56,136 bases of DNA from CAVQEK01 sp964596645 (lineage in GTDB: Bacteria; Bacteroidota; Bacteroidia; Cytophagales; Cyclobacteriaceae). Every line of letters begins with the position of its first letter. Positions within the stretch are counted from its first letter, which is position 1. The stretch is from contig CAZQVB010000029.1 of NCBI GenBank assembly GCA_964596645.1, forward strand, positions 1-56,136, written 5' to 3'. Made by a program: the position numbers and the translations under genes. The notes under the pieces are model-generated. The model worked only from the letters and a program-made list of their open reading frames with translations. It did no database searches and was not told the DNA's origin. This document shows, piece after piece, positions 1 through 9,031 of this stretch.

Positions 1-168
1 CACAGGCTCGCGCCAGCGGTCAACGTTCACATCAAACAGATTGCTGCTTTCCCGGTGCTTTAACAGACTGTTTATGTAGGCCCTTTTCAATTTGTTTTGC
101 AGTTGGCCGGTGCAGGTCTGTAGCAGCAGCTATTTTTTTTGTAAGAGACCTGAAAATAAAGATTTCAT
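1..168 (-). pseudogene. 5' end of an unidentified leftward gene, frame-broken, runs off the window
   Basis: No intact frame exists here, but three short frames join well. An ATG at 168-166 gives MKSLFSGLLQKK and then a TAG. Adding one base in the T8 run (133-140, A8 on the coding strand) continues as IAAATDLHRPTAKQIEK. Removing one base from the CCC at 81-83 continues as AYINSLLKHRESSNLFDVNV to the edge. The joined peptide has normal composition and looks like real coding sequence, but I recognise no family. Either these are assembly indels at homopolymers or the gene is decayed; the other frame-broken genes in the window favour the first. From 169 to 318 I see nothing. Confidence 0.35.
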
Positions 169-318
169 ACGCGCAATTTTTTCACCTTGACTATGCATTG
201 GCACAAGTGGAAAACACTTGCGCCAGAGGTGGAGAGTGTTTATGGTTAAGTATATATAGTTCGTAATGACACGAAAACAAGGCTGGCACAGGCAAATGCT
301 ATTCTTGATCGAGTCAAT

Positions 319-609
319 TTAACCTTCCAACAGCTGCCGCGCTATCTGGGCCCACTCGGCCTCCAGCGACACCTCGGGCATACTTTTGCCGGCGCGCCGG
401 TACCAATAAGAGGCATTGCCGTGGTCGCCTTCTTTGCGGTGCAAGTAGGCGTGAACCCAGTCGCCGGCCTTGCTGTTGGCGTCCTGGGCAAGCTGATGTG
501 CCGCATGCCAGTCGCCATTGGCATCGGCCCACAGGGCCTTGAGTGGCAGGCTCAGCTGGTCAGGGGCGGCCGGCAACGCAAGGCTGGATTGAAACTCTTC
601 GATCGTCAT
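319..609 (-). CDS. small conserved protein of unknown function (96 aa)
   Basis: This 96-aa soluble protein has no signal peptide or membrane segment. It contains the block DWVHAYLHRKEGDHGNASYW followed by YRRAGK (about residues 50-75), which I recall from a family of roughly 95-100-aa conserved hypothetical proteins in Bacteroidota and Proteobacteria. The Trp/His/Tyr-rich helical pattern resembles a single helical-repeat (SEL1/TPR-like) unit. No function is established. It sits 32 nt downstream of the beta-CASP nuclease gene on the same strand and is probably the last gene of the moeA-nuclease transcript. Start is ATG. Confidence 0.7.
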   Translation of the reverse strand: MTIEEFQSSLALPAAPDQLSLPLKALWADANGDWHAAHQLAQDANSKAGDWVHAYLHRKEGDHGNASYWYRRAGKSMPEVSLEAEWAQIARQLLEG

Positions 610-641
610 AATGGCTTATTTTCTGTACAATTAATCTTCCT

Positions 642-2042
642 TCAAATTCCTCTAAACAGTTCGAACGCCTCCTCATATTTGGGCGTTGTGGCATTCCAGC
701 CAAGCCTGTCTTTAATATCGCGGGCAAATATCTCTGACACCTTTTCCTCACCATGCACCACGAAGGTCTGCTTGGGTGAGCCTTTGAAATGGCTGAGCCA
801 CTGGAACAACTCACTCCTGTCTGCATGTGCCGAAAGCCCTTCTATTTTTTCTATATGGCACTTTACCGGTATGTCATACCCGAACATGCGCACCGTGGCT
901 TCACCATCCAGTATCTTTCGGCCGCGGGTTCCCTCGGCCTGATATCCCACAAAGAGCAGGGTGTCATTCTCATTTTGCAGCCTGTTGTACAAATGATGCA
1001 GTATGCGCCCCCCTGTGAGCATGCCGCTGGCCGAAATGATGATGGCATCCTTCTTTATATAATTCAGTTGTATCGACTCCGCCTGTGCTTGCTTATACTG
1101 TATGTTTTTGAAATCAAAAACAGCGTGCAGATCACCCTCGGTAAATGTTTTCAACTTGTGCTGGTCGGCATACGTCTTATGAAGATCGGTGACATTGATG
1201 GCCATGGGGCTGTCGAAATACACCGGCACGTCGGGTATATCCCCGTTTTCTATCAGCGTCGACATATAGTACATGAGCAGCTGGGTGCGCCCGACAGAAA
1301 AAGCCGGTATCAGCAGGCAGCCGCCACGGGCCAGCGCCTGGTTGATCACTTCTGCAAATTGTGCGCGCGGATTGTTTACCGGATTTTCACGGTCGCCATA
1401 GGTCGACTCCACGAATAGAATGTCGGCTTCGTCAATCGGCGCAGGCGGATACAGCATTGGGTCTTCATAGCGGCCCAGGTCGCCGGAGAACACGATCTTT
1501 TTGGTTTGTTGCTCCCCCTGCAGCCACATCTCTATAATGGATGCGCCCAATATATGCCCGGCATGTTGAAAGCGAATTTTAATGCGGGGCTGTATGCTGA
1601 GCTCCTCATTGAATGGCTGCGGCTTGAGCAGCGGCAGCACCTTCTCCACATCGGTGGTTTTATACAGTGGTTGTGGATTTTCATGCTTAGAATAGCCTTT
1701 TTTACGTGCCCATTCCGCTTCTTCTTCTTGTAGTTTGGCGGAGTCGAGCAGCAGTATTTTCATCAGGTCGGCGGTGGCTTCCGTGCAATAGACAGGCCCT
1801 GCAAATCCTTCTTTTACCAGCCGGGGCAGGTAGCCGGTGTGGTCGATGTGGGCATGGGTGAGCACCACGGCATCGATAGTGGAGGGCTCTAAGGGAAAAG
1901 GCGCCCAGTTGCGCAGCCGCAACTCCTTCAGACCCTGAAACATGCCACAGTCTACCAGCAGCTTAAAATCATCAACTTCCAACAAGTAGCGCGAACCGGT
2001 CACTGAACCGGCCGCACCTAAAAATCGCACGCGTACATTCAT
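642..2042 (-). CDS. MBL-fold beta-CASP RNA exonuclease family protein
   Basis: A 466-aa cytosolic metallo-beta-lactamase-fold hydrolase of the beta-CASP / Ysh1 (CPSF-73-like) group. The N-terminal half has the zinc motif HAHIDHTGYLPRL (about residue 62) and the downstream ligand His in FQHAGHILGA; GDLGRYEDP supplies the bridging Asp. The beta-CASP insert follows, with IPAFSVGRTQ and ISASGMLTGGR. A C-terminal RMMBL-type segment contains GLSAHADR and VHGE. These are the metal ligands expected of an active phosphodiesterase acting on RNA or DNA; the actual substrate in bacteria of this subgroup is not settled. Its ATG lies 5 nt after the moeA stop, so the two are surely co-transcribed. Full length for the family, no defects seen. 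Confidence 0.9.
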   Translation of the reverse strand: MNVRVRFLGAAGSVTGSRYLLEVDDFKLLVDCGMFQGLKELRLRNWAPFPLEPSTIDAVVLTHAHIDHTGYLPRLVKEGFAGPVYCTEATADLMKILLLDSAKLQEEEAEWARKKGYSKHENPQPLYKTTDVEKVLPLLKPQPFNEELSIQPRIKIRFQHAGHILGASIIEMWLQGEQQTKKIVFSGDLGRYEDPMLYPPAPIDEADILFVESTYGDRENPVNNPRAQFAEVINQALARGGCLLIPAFSVGRTQLLMYYMSTLIENGDIPDVPVYFDSPMAINVTDLHKTYADQHKLKTFTEGDLHAVFDFKNIQYKQAQAESIQLNYIKKDAIIISASGMLTGGRILHHLYNRLQNENDTLLFVGYQAEGTRGRKILDGEATVRMFGYDIPVKCHIEKIEGLSAHADRSELFQWLSHFKGSPKQTFVVHGEEKVSEIFARDIKDRLGWNATTPKYEEAFELFRGI

Positions 2043-2047
2043 AAGTT

Positions 2048-3165
2048 TTATTGTATGGGTCTAAATAGAATTAAAGGAAAAATGCTGTTTTTCTTGAAAA
2101 TCCCCTGGCCGGGCGGCAGCTCCAAAAAGCCATTGCAGTGTGTGAGGTTGGCATGATCGCCGGAGCCTCTGCCCACTACGGGTGTAGCCACCAGCCTTGC
2201 CTCGACCACAGCTACCCTTACCTGCAAAAAATAAGTGAAGCCTGATTTTATCTCAATATCTTCCGCCAACACAGCACTGAGCGACATCGTCGCCGGGGCG
2301 CCCAGCGAACGCCACAGCCAGGGGAAAAAGTAGCGGTGAAGGCACATAAAGGTGGAGACAGGGTTGCCGGGGAAAGCAAAAACAGCAGTACCGCTGCCGG
2401 TGCCAAACCAGAACGGCTTGCCCGGCTTCTGCTTCACCCGGTGAAAGGCCACCGCTACACCCAGCTCTGCCAGCACCTGCGGCACAAAGTCATACTTGCC
2501 TTTCGACACGCCACCGCTGATCAACAGTACGTCGTTGTCGTGGAGCAAGAGCGCCAGGTTGCGATGCAACACTTCCCGGTCGTCATTATAATGATACAAA
2601 GAGCAGTGAATGCCAACGCTCGCCAAATCTGACGCCACACTGTGCACGTTGGAGCGTCGTATCTGATGGTGCGCTGGCTGCTCGCCGATGTCCACCAGCT
2701 CATTGCCTGTAGAGACTANNNNNNNNNNNNNNNNNNNNNNNNNNNNNNNNNNNNNNNGATCACGCGCCCGCCATGTACGAGCACATCGCCTCGTTTTTTG
2801 TCGGTGGCTCTGCGGTGTACATTGGCGCCAAAGGAAAGATCCGTCATGGTCAATGTGGCCGTGCCTGAGTGCTGGTCCATCGTCACCTGTTCATAAGCAA
2901 TGACGGTATCTGTGCCTTCAGGCAGCACGGCACCCGTCATCACCTCCAGGCAGGCTTCGCTGTGCGGCAATGGCAAAGGGGCGGCACCCGCATGCTGAAT
3001 GGCCACACCATCCATAGCCACTCTGTGATACGGCGGCAAGTCGGTATCAGCCACCAGATCTTCGCGCAGCACACGACCTGCAGCTTTGTGCAAAGGCACC
3101 TCTACGACAGGAAAAAGCGTGGCAGCAGCGTGAATGAGGTCAGTGGCTTGTGATACGTCTATCAT
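2048..3165 (-). CDS. moeA: molybdopterin molybdotransferase MoeA (interrupted by an assembly gap)
   Basis: MoeA inserts molybdate into adenylylated molybdopterin in the last common step of Moco synthesis. The N-terminal part (3165 to the gap) has PPYHRVAMDGVA and MTGAVLPEGTDTVI. The part after the gap has STGNELVDIGEQP, LLISGGVSKGKYDFV and FAFPGNPVS, all MoeA hallmarks. A run of 39 N (2719-2757) lies between them. The two halves are not in the same frame across that run, and family alignment from memory wants about 27-30 residues where N allows 13, so the gap length is a placeholder. Divergent from moaC, first gene of a leftward operon with the beta-CASP nuclease. Confidence 0.92.
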
Positions 3166-3192
3166 GGTAAGGCTTTGGATAGTGCGCTAATT

Positions 3193-3223
3193 TAAAGTTA
3201 TTTCGTGTGTATGAAAGCGACAA
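3193..3223 (-). promoter_or_regulatory. candidate Bacteroidota promoter for moeA
   Basis: Read leftward, TTG (3223-3221) is followed after 20 nt by TAACTTTA (3200-3193). This is one mismatch from the phylum's -7 element TAnnTTTG with a -33 TTG at normal spacing. It lies 28 nt upstream of the moeA ATG, in the 173-nt space shared with moaC. Pattern match only. Confidence 0.35.
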
Positions 3224-3338
3224 TTTCTGGCACTGCATTTAACAAATAAATGCTCCAGTGGCCACAGTGGCCCGGCCATTATTTCACAGCAGCTGCGATC
3301 AGCTTGTCGTTAAACCAAAAAAATCAATTCAATACGTC

Positions 3339-3821
3339 TTGAGCAAATTTTCACATATAGATGAAAGCGGCCGGCCGGTGATGGTGGATGTGGGCGGGAA
3401 GGAAGTGACACGCCGCAGCGCCACCGCCCGCGCTATTGTACAACTCACCCCTGAGATAATGGCACAGCTCCATACCGACGACGGCGACATGCGTACCGGC
3501 AAGGGCAGCGTATTTCAGACGGCGGTACTGGCAGGCATTATGGCCGCCAAAAAGACAGGAGAGCTCATACCCCTGTGCCACCCGCTGCCGCTGGACAATT
3601 GCCATGTAGATATACAGGTGACAGACCATTGCCGCATCGAGATAACGGCCACAGCGAGCGTAACGGCAAAAACCGGGGTGGAGATGGAAGCGCTCACCGC
3701 AGCCAGTGTGGCAGCACTTACGGTATACGACATGTGTAAGGCGCTCTCGCACGATATAGTGATCACAGAAATAAGGCTCATTTCTAAAACAGGAGGTAAA
3801 AGTGACTACAGAGCAGAATAA
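3339..3821 (+). CDS. moaC: cyclic pyranopterin monophosphate synthase MoaC
   Basis: MoaC converts the cyclic 3',8-cGTP intermediate to cyclic pyranopterin monophosphate, the second half of the first step of Moco biosynthesis. The protein shows VMVDVGGKEVTRRSATA near the N-terminus, the conserved LIPLCHPLPLDNC, and KTGVEMEALTAASVAALTVY followed by DMCKAL, which hold the active-site His, Asp and Lys residues. I chose TTG at 3339 (160 aa, starting at SKFSHIDESGRP) because family members are about 158-161 aa and begin just before the SHxDExG motif. The frame stays open to a GTG at 3258, but those 27 extra residues look non-homologous. The tail overlaps the next gene by 20 nt. Confidence 0.92.
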   Translation: MSKFSHIDESGRPVMVDVGGKEVTRRSATARAIVQLTPEIMAQLHTDDGDMRTGKGSVFQTAVLAGIMAAKKTGELIPLCHPLPLDNCHVDIQVTDHCRIEITATASVTAKTGVEMEALTAASVAALTVYDMCKALSHDIVITEIRLISKTGGKSDYRAE

Positions 3822-4941
3822 CCAGCGGAAACATGGCAAAACGGTAAAGGCGGCATTTGGCCAATATGGACGCACAGAAATAGCCATTGTAGGCACGCCC
3901 TGTACGGCGATCAAGCAAATGGCCGGTGACATCATCCGGGAGCTGTCCAACTTTCATGTGGCCTACGTAGATGCCGACCACCAGGCCGATGCGGAAGATA
4001 AACCCAACATGCTGCGCCTTGGGGCACAGTTTCAGGCCACAGACAAAATAGATTATTACCGCCTCGACATGGCCTTGCCACCAAATGGCCATCAACTAAA
4101 GCATTATTTCAATGATTATGACCTGGTGCTGGTGAATGGCAACCACGCCCGGGCCAATACCCAGATAGCGGTGATCGATGTGCGCAAGCCGCTGGAGAAC
4201 AAGCTCGATCGCCTGGATAATGTATGCTCCTTTGTGTTGGCGGAAGGAACCACTGAAATACCGGACTATCTTAAGGCACACGTTAAAGACCCGGACGTGA
4301 TGCCGGTCTTTATGATCAACAACATACCGCGCATCGCCAACTACATACGCGACTTATTGATATTGAATACGCCTCCGCTCCATGGCCTGGTGTTGGCTGG
4401 CGGGCGCAGCGAGCGTATGGGGCAAGATAAGAGCCTGATGCAGTACCACGGTATGCCGCAGCGTGCGTTTCTGCTGCAGCAACTTGAGCCTTTTGTGGCA
4501 GAGACACACCTCTCCGGAAGGGAAGAGCAGCGCGACGAGGTAGAAAATGCCCGATTTATCGGCGATACCTTTACAGGGCTTGGCCCGTTTGGCGCCATCC
4601 TCAGTGCTTTCCGTCATAACCCAAACGTGGCATGGCTGGTGATGGCCTGCGACCTGCCGCTCATTTCCGATTGCAGCATAGCACAGCTCATCGAGGCGCG
4701 CAATCCGTCCATGATGGCCACCGCCTTTTACAATCCGGAAAGCGACCTGCCCGAGCCGCTTATCGCCATTTGGGAGCCCAAGAGCTATCCGCACCTGCTG
4801 CACTATCTGTCGCTGGGCCATGCCTGTCCGCGTTTTGTGCTGCACAACAGCCGCTACCAACGCGTGAAGCCGGCACATCCGGAAGAGCTCCACAATGTGA
4901 ACACACCCGGGCAGGCGGAGGATGTAAAAAAACGGCTTTAA
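3802..4941 (+). CDS. mobA: MobB-like / MobA fusion: molybdenum cofactor guanylyltransferase
   Basis: 379 aa in two parts. Residues about 195-379 are MobA, which joins GMP to molybdopterin: LVLAGGRSERMGQDKS (nucleotide-binding loop), ACDLPL (metal Asp), and LHNVNTP at the end. Residues 25-190 resemble MobB in order of elements (AIVG..., YVDADHQAD, DYDLVLVNGNHA), but the P-loop is degenerate: GTPCTAIKQ lacks the Gly-Lys-Ser/Thr of a working Walker A. The start is GTG at 3802, supported by a strong AGGAGG at 3791-3796 with 5-nt spacing, all inside the end of moaC. Overlap and shared strand indicate translational coupling with moaC. It suggests the host makes a guanine-dinucleotide form of the cofactor. 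Confidence 0.88.
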   Translation: MTTEQNNQRKHGKTVKAAFGQYGRTEIAIVGTPCTAIKQMAGDIIRELSNFHVAYVDADHQADAEDKPNMLRLGAQFQATDKIDYYRLDMALPPNGHQLKHYFNDYDLVLVNGNHARANTQIAVIDVRKPLENKLDRLDNVCSFVLAEGTTEIPDYLKAHVKDPDVMPVFMINNIPRIANYIRDLLILNTPPLHGLVLAGGRSERMGQDKSLMQYHGMPQRAFLLQQLEPFVAETHLSGREEQRDEVENARFIGDTFTGLGPFGAILSAFRHNPNVAWLVMACDLPLISDCSIAQLIEARNPSMMATAFYNPESDLPEPLIAIWEPKSYPHLLHYLSLGHACPRFVLHNSRYQRVKPAHPEELHNVNTPGQAEDVKKRL

Positions 4942-5004
4942 GGATTATTGAAGTTGTGGTAGCGATGTAGCGGATCACTGTTCGTTCAAATTAAATGCTT
5001 TCCA

Positions 5005-6362
5005 ATGCCACGTATACTGATCATATTTTTGGCGCTGGCGATCGTACTGCCCACCACGCTCTCTGCGCAAACCATTGCCACCAAAAAGCCCAACATCCTG
5101 CTCATCCTCACCGACGATCAGGGCCATCACGATGTATCGTACTATGGCACGAAAGACATTCGCACCCCGGCCATAGACGGCATCGCTTCCTCCGGTGTAC
5201 GTTTCGATCATTTTTACGCCAATAGCACGGTCTGCTCACCCACACGGGCTGCACTTCTCACGGGCCGGTATCAGGACTGTGTAGGCGTGCCCGGTGTGAT
5301 ACGCACCAGTCCTGAAAACAGTTGGGGCTATCTGGACACTGCAGCCATACTGCTGCCGCAACACCTGGCAGAGGCCGGGTATGCCACGGCACTGATCGGC
5401 AAATGGCACCTTGGCTTGGAATCGCACAACACGCCTACCGAGCGCGGTTTCGAGTTGTTTCACGGCTGGCTGGGCGATATGATGGACGACTATTGGACCC
5501 ATCGTAGGCACGGCATCAATTATATGCGGCTCAACGATGAGGTGATCGATCCTGAAGGCCATGCTACGGATTTGTTTACACAATGGTCGGTAAATTATAT
5601 AAAACAACAGGCCAGCGACGACAGACCATTCTTTCTGTATTTGGCCTACAATGCGCCACATTTTCCTGTACAGCCTCCGGCAGCCTGGCTGGAAAAAGTG
5701 CAGAAAAGGGAGAAGGATATGGACGATACCAGATCGAGGCTGGTGGCTTTCATAGAACATATGGACTCGGGTATTGATCAGGTGTTGAAAGCCCTGAAAG
5801 AAAGCGGTCAGTACGACAATACCATTGTTATTTTTTCCAGCGACAACGGTGGCCATCTTCCCAGCAAAGCCAATAATGGCCCTCTGCGCGATGGAAAAGG
5901 AAGCATGTACGAAGGCGGACTGAAAGTGCCTACCTGCATAGCCTGGCCGGCCCAACTGGCAGCGGGCCGCGTTTGTGAAAACAGGCAACTCTCCATGGAC
6001 CTCTTCCCTACCCTGCTGGAAATAGCCGGTGTGGATGTGCCGCAAAACATCGATGGACGATCGTTTCTTGCCGATCTGCTTCTTCCCCAAAGCGTGCAGA
6101 AAGATGATCGTGACCTATACTTTACCCGGCGGGAAGGTGGCAAAGCTTATGGCGGTCAGGCCATTTATGCCATTCGCAAAGGCGATTGGAAGTTGCTTCA
6201 AAACACGCCCTATGAACCATACGAATTGTACAATCTCAAAGACGATCCGCAGGAGCAACACAATGTGCTACACAGTGAACCTGAAAATACAGGGAACTGA
6301 ATGACTTGCTGATGCGCCACATTCAAAACAGCGGCAGCGTGCCGTGGCAAAAACCGCATTGA
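5005..6362 (+). CDS. secreted sulfatase, S1 family (reading frame broken near the 3' end)
   Basis: An arylsulfatase-type S1 enzyme that removes sulfate esters, exported by an SPI signal (MPRILIIFLALAIVLPTTLSA). It shows the metal-binding LILTDDQGHHDVSYYG, the maturation motif CSPTRAALLTGRY whose Cys becomes formylglycine, GKWHLG, and SSDNGGHLPS. The open frame stops at 6300 after EPENTGN. One extra A in the AAAA at 6284-6287 would give EKYRELNDLL and then MRHIQNSGSVPWQKPH with a stop at 6360-6362, which is a typical sulfatase C-terminus. I therefore draw the gene to 6362 (about 452 aa). An anaerobic SulfMaturase would be needed and is not in this window. It stands alone, 63 nt after mobA. Confidence 0.88.
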
Positions 6363-6553
6363 GCGAAGTGCTTGTGGCGACACGGTTGCTGTGAACGGCC
6401 GAAGCATGGCATGGGTATTTTTCTCCACAATCTCACGGTGAGAATAGACATTACCGGGCTTCACCGGCGAAATATGTCCGCAAAAAGTGCCATTATCGTA
6501 TGGTATGAAATTGGCAATTCGATCTGACGCAAATCTGTACCTAAAGCAAATTC

Positions 6554-7594
6554 ATGCGTCAACGAATACAACGTGTAGAAAACCGGTGGGACAGCCTGCG
6601 GTTGAAAGCCAAGGCCAAACTGAACCTGTTTGATGAAGTAATCATTTACCCCTACCGCGGCTTTGGCAACGAACAGCGCGCCACACTTACCGGTCGTGTG
6701 CTGGAGCGCGAGTCGGTGATCCACAAAAAAGACGAGCTCAATGCCGGTGTGCTCAGAAACATCTGGCGTGTATACAAGCGCTACGAAAGCGATGAGCTGC
6801 CGGGCGTGAAAATATCCGGCACCTTCGCCGGCGTTACCAGCCAGTGCACCAGCGACGATGAAGGATATTTTCAACTGGAGTTTGATATTAAAAAAGACCT
6901 AAGCGAAGGCTGGCATGATGTGAAGCTGGAGGTGATGAGCATGCCATTTGATATTCCTTTTTGCCCGGAAACAACCGGAGAAATACTCATCGCCCACAAC
7001 AAACCCGGCCTGGCCATCATCTCCGACGTTGACGACACCATCATAAAATCACACGCCACCAATGCCCTCAACAAAGTGATCACACTGCTGCGCTACGATG
7101 CGCACGACCGCACACCTTTTGAAAATGTAGAAGAACTTTACCGCCACCTGGTGGATGGCGGCCGCAATCCATTGTTTTTCGTCAGCGGTAGTTCATACAA
7201 TTTGTACGACCTGCTCACCGACTTTAGCGAGCACCACCAAATACCCAAAGCGCCCTTTCTCCTGCGCGACCTCGGCCTCACGGCGGAGCAGTGGCTGAAG
7301 CAAGATACTTCACCCTATAAGCTGGAACACATCAAGACCATCGTGAGCCGTTACGACAAGAAATCGTTTGTACTCATTGGCGACAGCGGCCAGCTCGATC
7401 CTGAGATATATGCACAGGTGCAAAAAGACTATCCCGGCCGTGTGGTTGCCATTTACATACGCGACCTGGGCAACCCTAAGCGCCAGAAAGAAATTGAGGA
7501 AATGAATAAAGAACTGGAAGTGAAAATTGTGCTTGCAGACGACTCCATGAAGGTGCTGAAGCATTTTCAGAAACAACAATTTGTACCACTATAA
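6554..7594 (+). CDS. App1-family phosphatidate phosphatase-like protein (DUF2183)
   Basis: 346 aa without a signal peptide. The C-terminal half is the App1 catalytic domain (DUF2183, HAD-like) with the DxDxT motif in IISDVDDTIIKSHAT (about residue 155), then FFVSGSSYNLYDLL, FLLRDLG, and FVLIGDSGQLDPEIYA. In yeast App1 this domain is a Mg-dependent phosphatidate phosphatase; bacterial members are untested as far as I know. The N-terminal half is an unassigned domain that includes YPYRGFGNEQRATLTGRVLE, usual for this family. It starts a rightward run with DUF4235, MscS, BrkB and DUF748 genes, suggesting a membrane-lipid or envelope role. The 190 nt before it show no other gene. Confidence 0.82.
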   Translation: MRQRIQRVENRWDSLRLKAKAKLNLFDEVIIYPYRGFGNEQRATLTGRVLERESVIHKKDELNAGVLRNIWRVYKRYESDELPGVKISGTFAGVTSQCTSDDEGYFQLEFDIKKDLSEGWHDVKLEVMSMPFDIPFCPETTGEILIAHNKPGLAIISDVDDTIIKSHATNALNKVITLLRYDAHDRTPFENVEELYRHLVDGGRNPLFFVSGSSYNLYDLLTDFSEHHQIPKAPFLLRDLGLTAEQWLKQDTSPYKLEHIKTIVSRYDKKSFVLIGDSGQLDPEIYAQVQKDYPGRVVAIYIRDLGNPKRQKEIEEMNKELEVKIVLADDSMKVLKHFQKQQFVPL

Positions 7595-7606
7595 CCGATA
7601 TAAAAA

Positions 7607-7894
7607 ATGAAAAGCTCTCTATTGACAAAATCCAACTGGAACATGGCATCAACTGCCGCCAGCATGGCCACGGCCCTACTGACCAAAAAACTGCTCGATG
7701 CCGTATGGCAAAAAAGCACAGGAAATAAGCCACCGAAGAATCACGGTCTGCATGGCGTGAGCCTCTCGCAGGCCATGGTGTATACTGTGGCGGCCGGTGT
7801 AATCGCGGCTGTTACGAAGGTGGGCAGCCGATACGCATTGGCACACTACTGGCGCAAACAAGGCGGCAGATTGCCCACCGCACCGCAAAGTTAA
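7607..7894 (+). CDS. DUF4235-family small membrane protein
   Basis: 95 aa with the DUF4235 pattern: ALLTKKLLDAVWQKSTG, then KPPKN, VSLSQAM and a hydrophobic helix VYTVAAGVIAAVTKVGSRYA followed by an Arg/Lys-rich end. One clear membrane segment lies at about residues 58-78; the first 30 residues may form a second, weaker one. Function is unknown; the family often sits beside envelope or stress genes. It begins 12 nt after the App1-like gene and is followed directly by a strong terminator, so these two form one transcript. Confidence 0.75.
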   Translation: MKSSLLTKSNWNMASTAASMATALLTKKLLDAVWQKSTGNKPPKNHGLHGVSLSQAMVYTVAAGVIAAVTKVGSRYALAHYWRKQGGRLPTAPQS

Positions 7895-7901
7895 TTTGTT
7901 C

Positions 7902-7930
7902 GTAGCCCTCGCCAAGCGGGGGCTACTTTT
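7902..7930 (+). terminator. rho-independent terminator after the DUF4235 gene
   Basis: An 11-bp stem (arms 7902-7912 and 7916-7926, one G-T pair) closes on a CAA loop and is followed by TTTTAT. It lies 8 nt past the DUF4235 stop codon and separates that gene from mscS. Confidence 0.85.
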
Positions 7931-8095
7931 ATACACAAGCAAACTGCACCAGCTTTCTATTCATCAGTACTGGTATACAGTCCGACCAATGTTGGTGCTT
8001 CATCCTTAGCCGGTGCTCACAGTAGTGTGGACGCCAATTTTTTTATCAAATTCAATGTATGGCTCATTTGATCTCTTTTTTTTAACAACACTTAA

Positions 8096-9031
8096 ATGAC
8101 AGAACTAGGCACACGCTTTCAGGAAGCATTTCAAGACTTAGGAGAAAAAATTATAGAGCGATCTCCGGCCTTGCTCATCGGGCTGGTCATACTCATCATC
8201 TTTATACTGGTCGGCAGAATGGTGCGCCGCGTGCTGGAAAACCGCTTTTTGCACAAGGTGGAAGACCGACTTCTGGTGAGTTTCATTGGCCGCATGGTAT
8301 TTATTGTTTTTATACTCATCGGCATCATCATCTTTCTCGATCAGGCCGGCTGGGGCAAGGTAGCCGGTGGCTTGCTGGCCGGTGCAGGCGTGTCGGCCAT
8401 CATACTTGGCTTTGCCTTTCGCGACATCGGCGAAAATTTTCTCTCTGGCTTTGTACTGGCCTTTAGTCGCCCATTTGGCATTGGCGATGTGGTAGAAGTA
8501 GGCGGGCTGATCGGCAAGGTAAGGGCGCTGAGTTTTCGAAATACCCACATACGCACATTTGAAGGAAAAGACATTTACCTGCCCAACTCCATGATGATCA
8601 AAAATCCGGTGATCAACTATACACGCGATGGCCTGCTGCGCCACGACTTCATCATCGGGCTCGACTACGGCTCGGATATCGCCAAAGCGCTACGCGTGAT
8701 CGACGAAAATTTGGACCATGTAAAGGAAATAGAACACAGCGATGGCCTGAGGCCGGTCATCACCATCCATGAATTTGCCACCAGCACCATCAATCTGAAA
8801 ATATATTTCTGGATCAACTCCTTTGACTACGCCGGCGACCAACTGGTGCTAAAAACACGCGTGATGCACAGCATATTGCTCACCATTATGGACAAAGGCT
8901 TCAGCCTGCCGGCCGATATTGTAGAATTGAAAATGTATCAGGAAGGAACGCCCATACCCATAAACATTACTGAAAAGAAAACCCCGGAAGAAAATCAATC
9001 GAGCAATAAACAACCACACGATGAAAATTAG
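8096..9031 (+). CDS. MscS-family mechanosensitive ion channel
   Basis: 311 aa, a minimal small-conductance mechanosensitive channel that opens under membrane tension in hypo-osmotic shock. Three hydrophobic segments occur at about residues 22-42, 60-80 and 90-110. The last is the pore helix with GAGVSAIILGFAFRDIGENF, followed by LSRPFGIGDVVEVGG, the beta-domain signature; the sequence actually reads FSRPFGIGD. The IYLPNSMMIKNPVINYT block and a cytoplasmic alpha/beta domain complete it. The C-terminus is hydrophilic and charged. Its end overlaps the BrkB-family gene by 11 nt, so translation is likely coupled. A 200-nt AT-rich leader after the terminator probably holds its promoter. Confidence 0.93.
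   Translation: MTELGTRFQEAFQDLGEKIIERSPALLIGLVILIIFILVGRMVRRVLENRFLHKVEDRLLVSFIGRMVFIVFILIGIIIFLDQAGWGKVAGGLLAGAGVSAIILGFAFRDIGENFLSGFVLAFSRPFGIGDVVEVGGLIGKVRALSFRNTHIRTFEGKDIYLPNSMMIKNPVINYTRDGLLRHDFIIGLDYGSDIAKALRVIDENLDHVKEIEHSDGLRPVITIHEFATSTINLKIYFWINSFDYAGDQLVLKTRVMHSILLTIMDKGFSLPADIVELKMYQEGTPIPINITEKKTPEENQSSNKQPHDEN

Noticed and set aside
3351..3950. Long leftward frame opposite moaC/mobA
   Set aside because: It is the shadow of moaC and mobA, which show full family motifs; the antisense product has no recognisable pattern. The same applies to antisense frames at 5236-6090, 13535-14509, 19663-20508, 21654-22721, 28855-29817 and 45146-45901.
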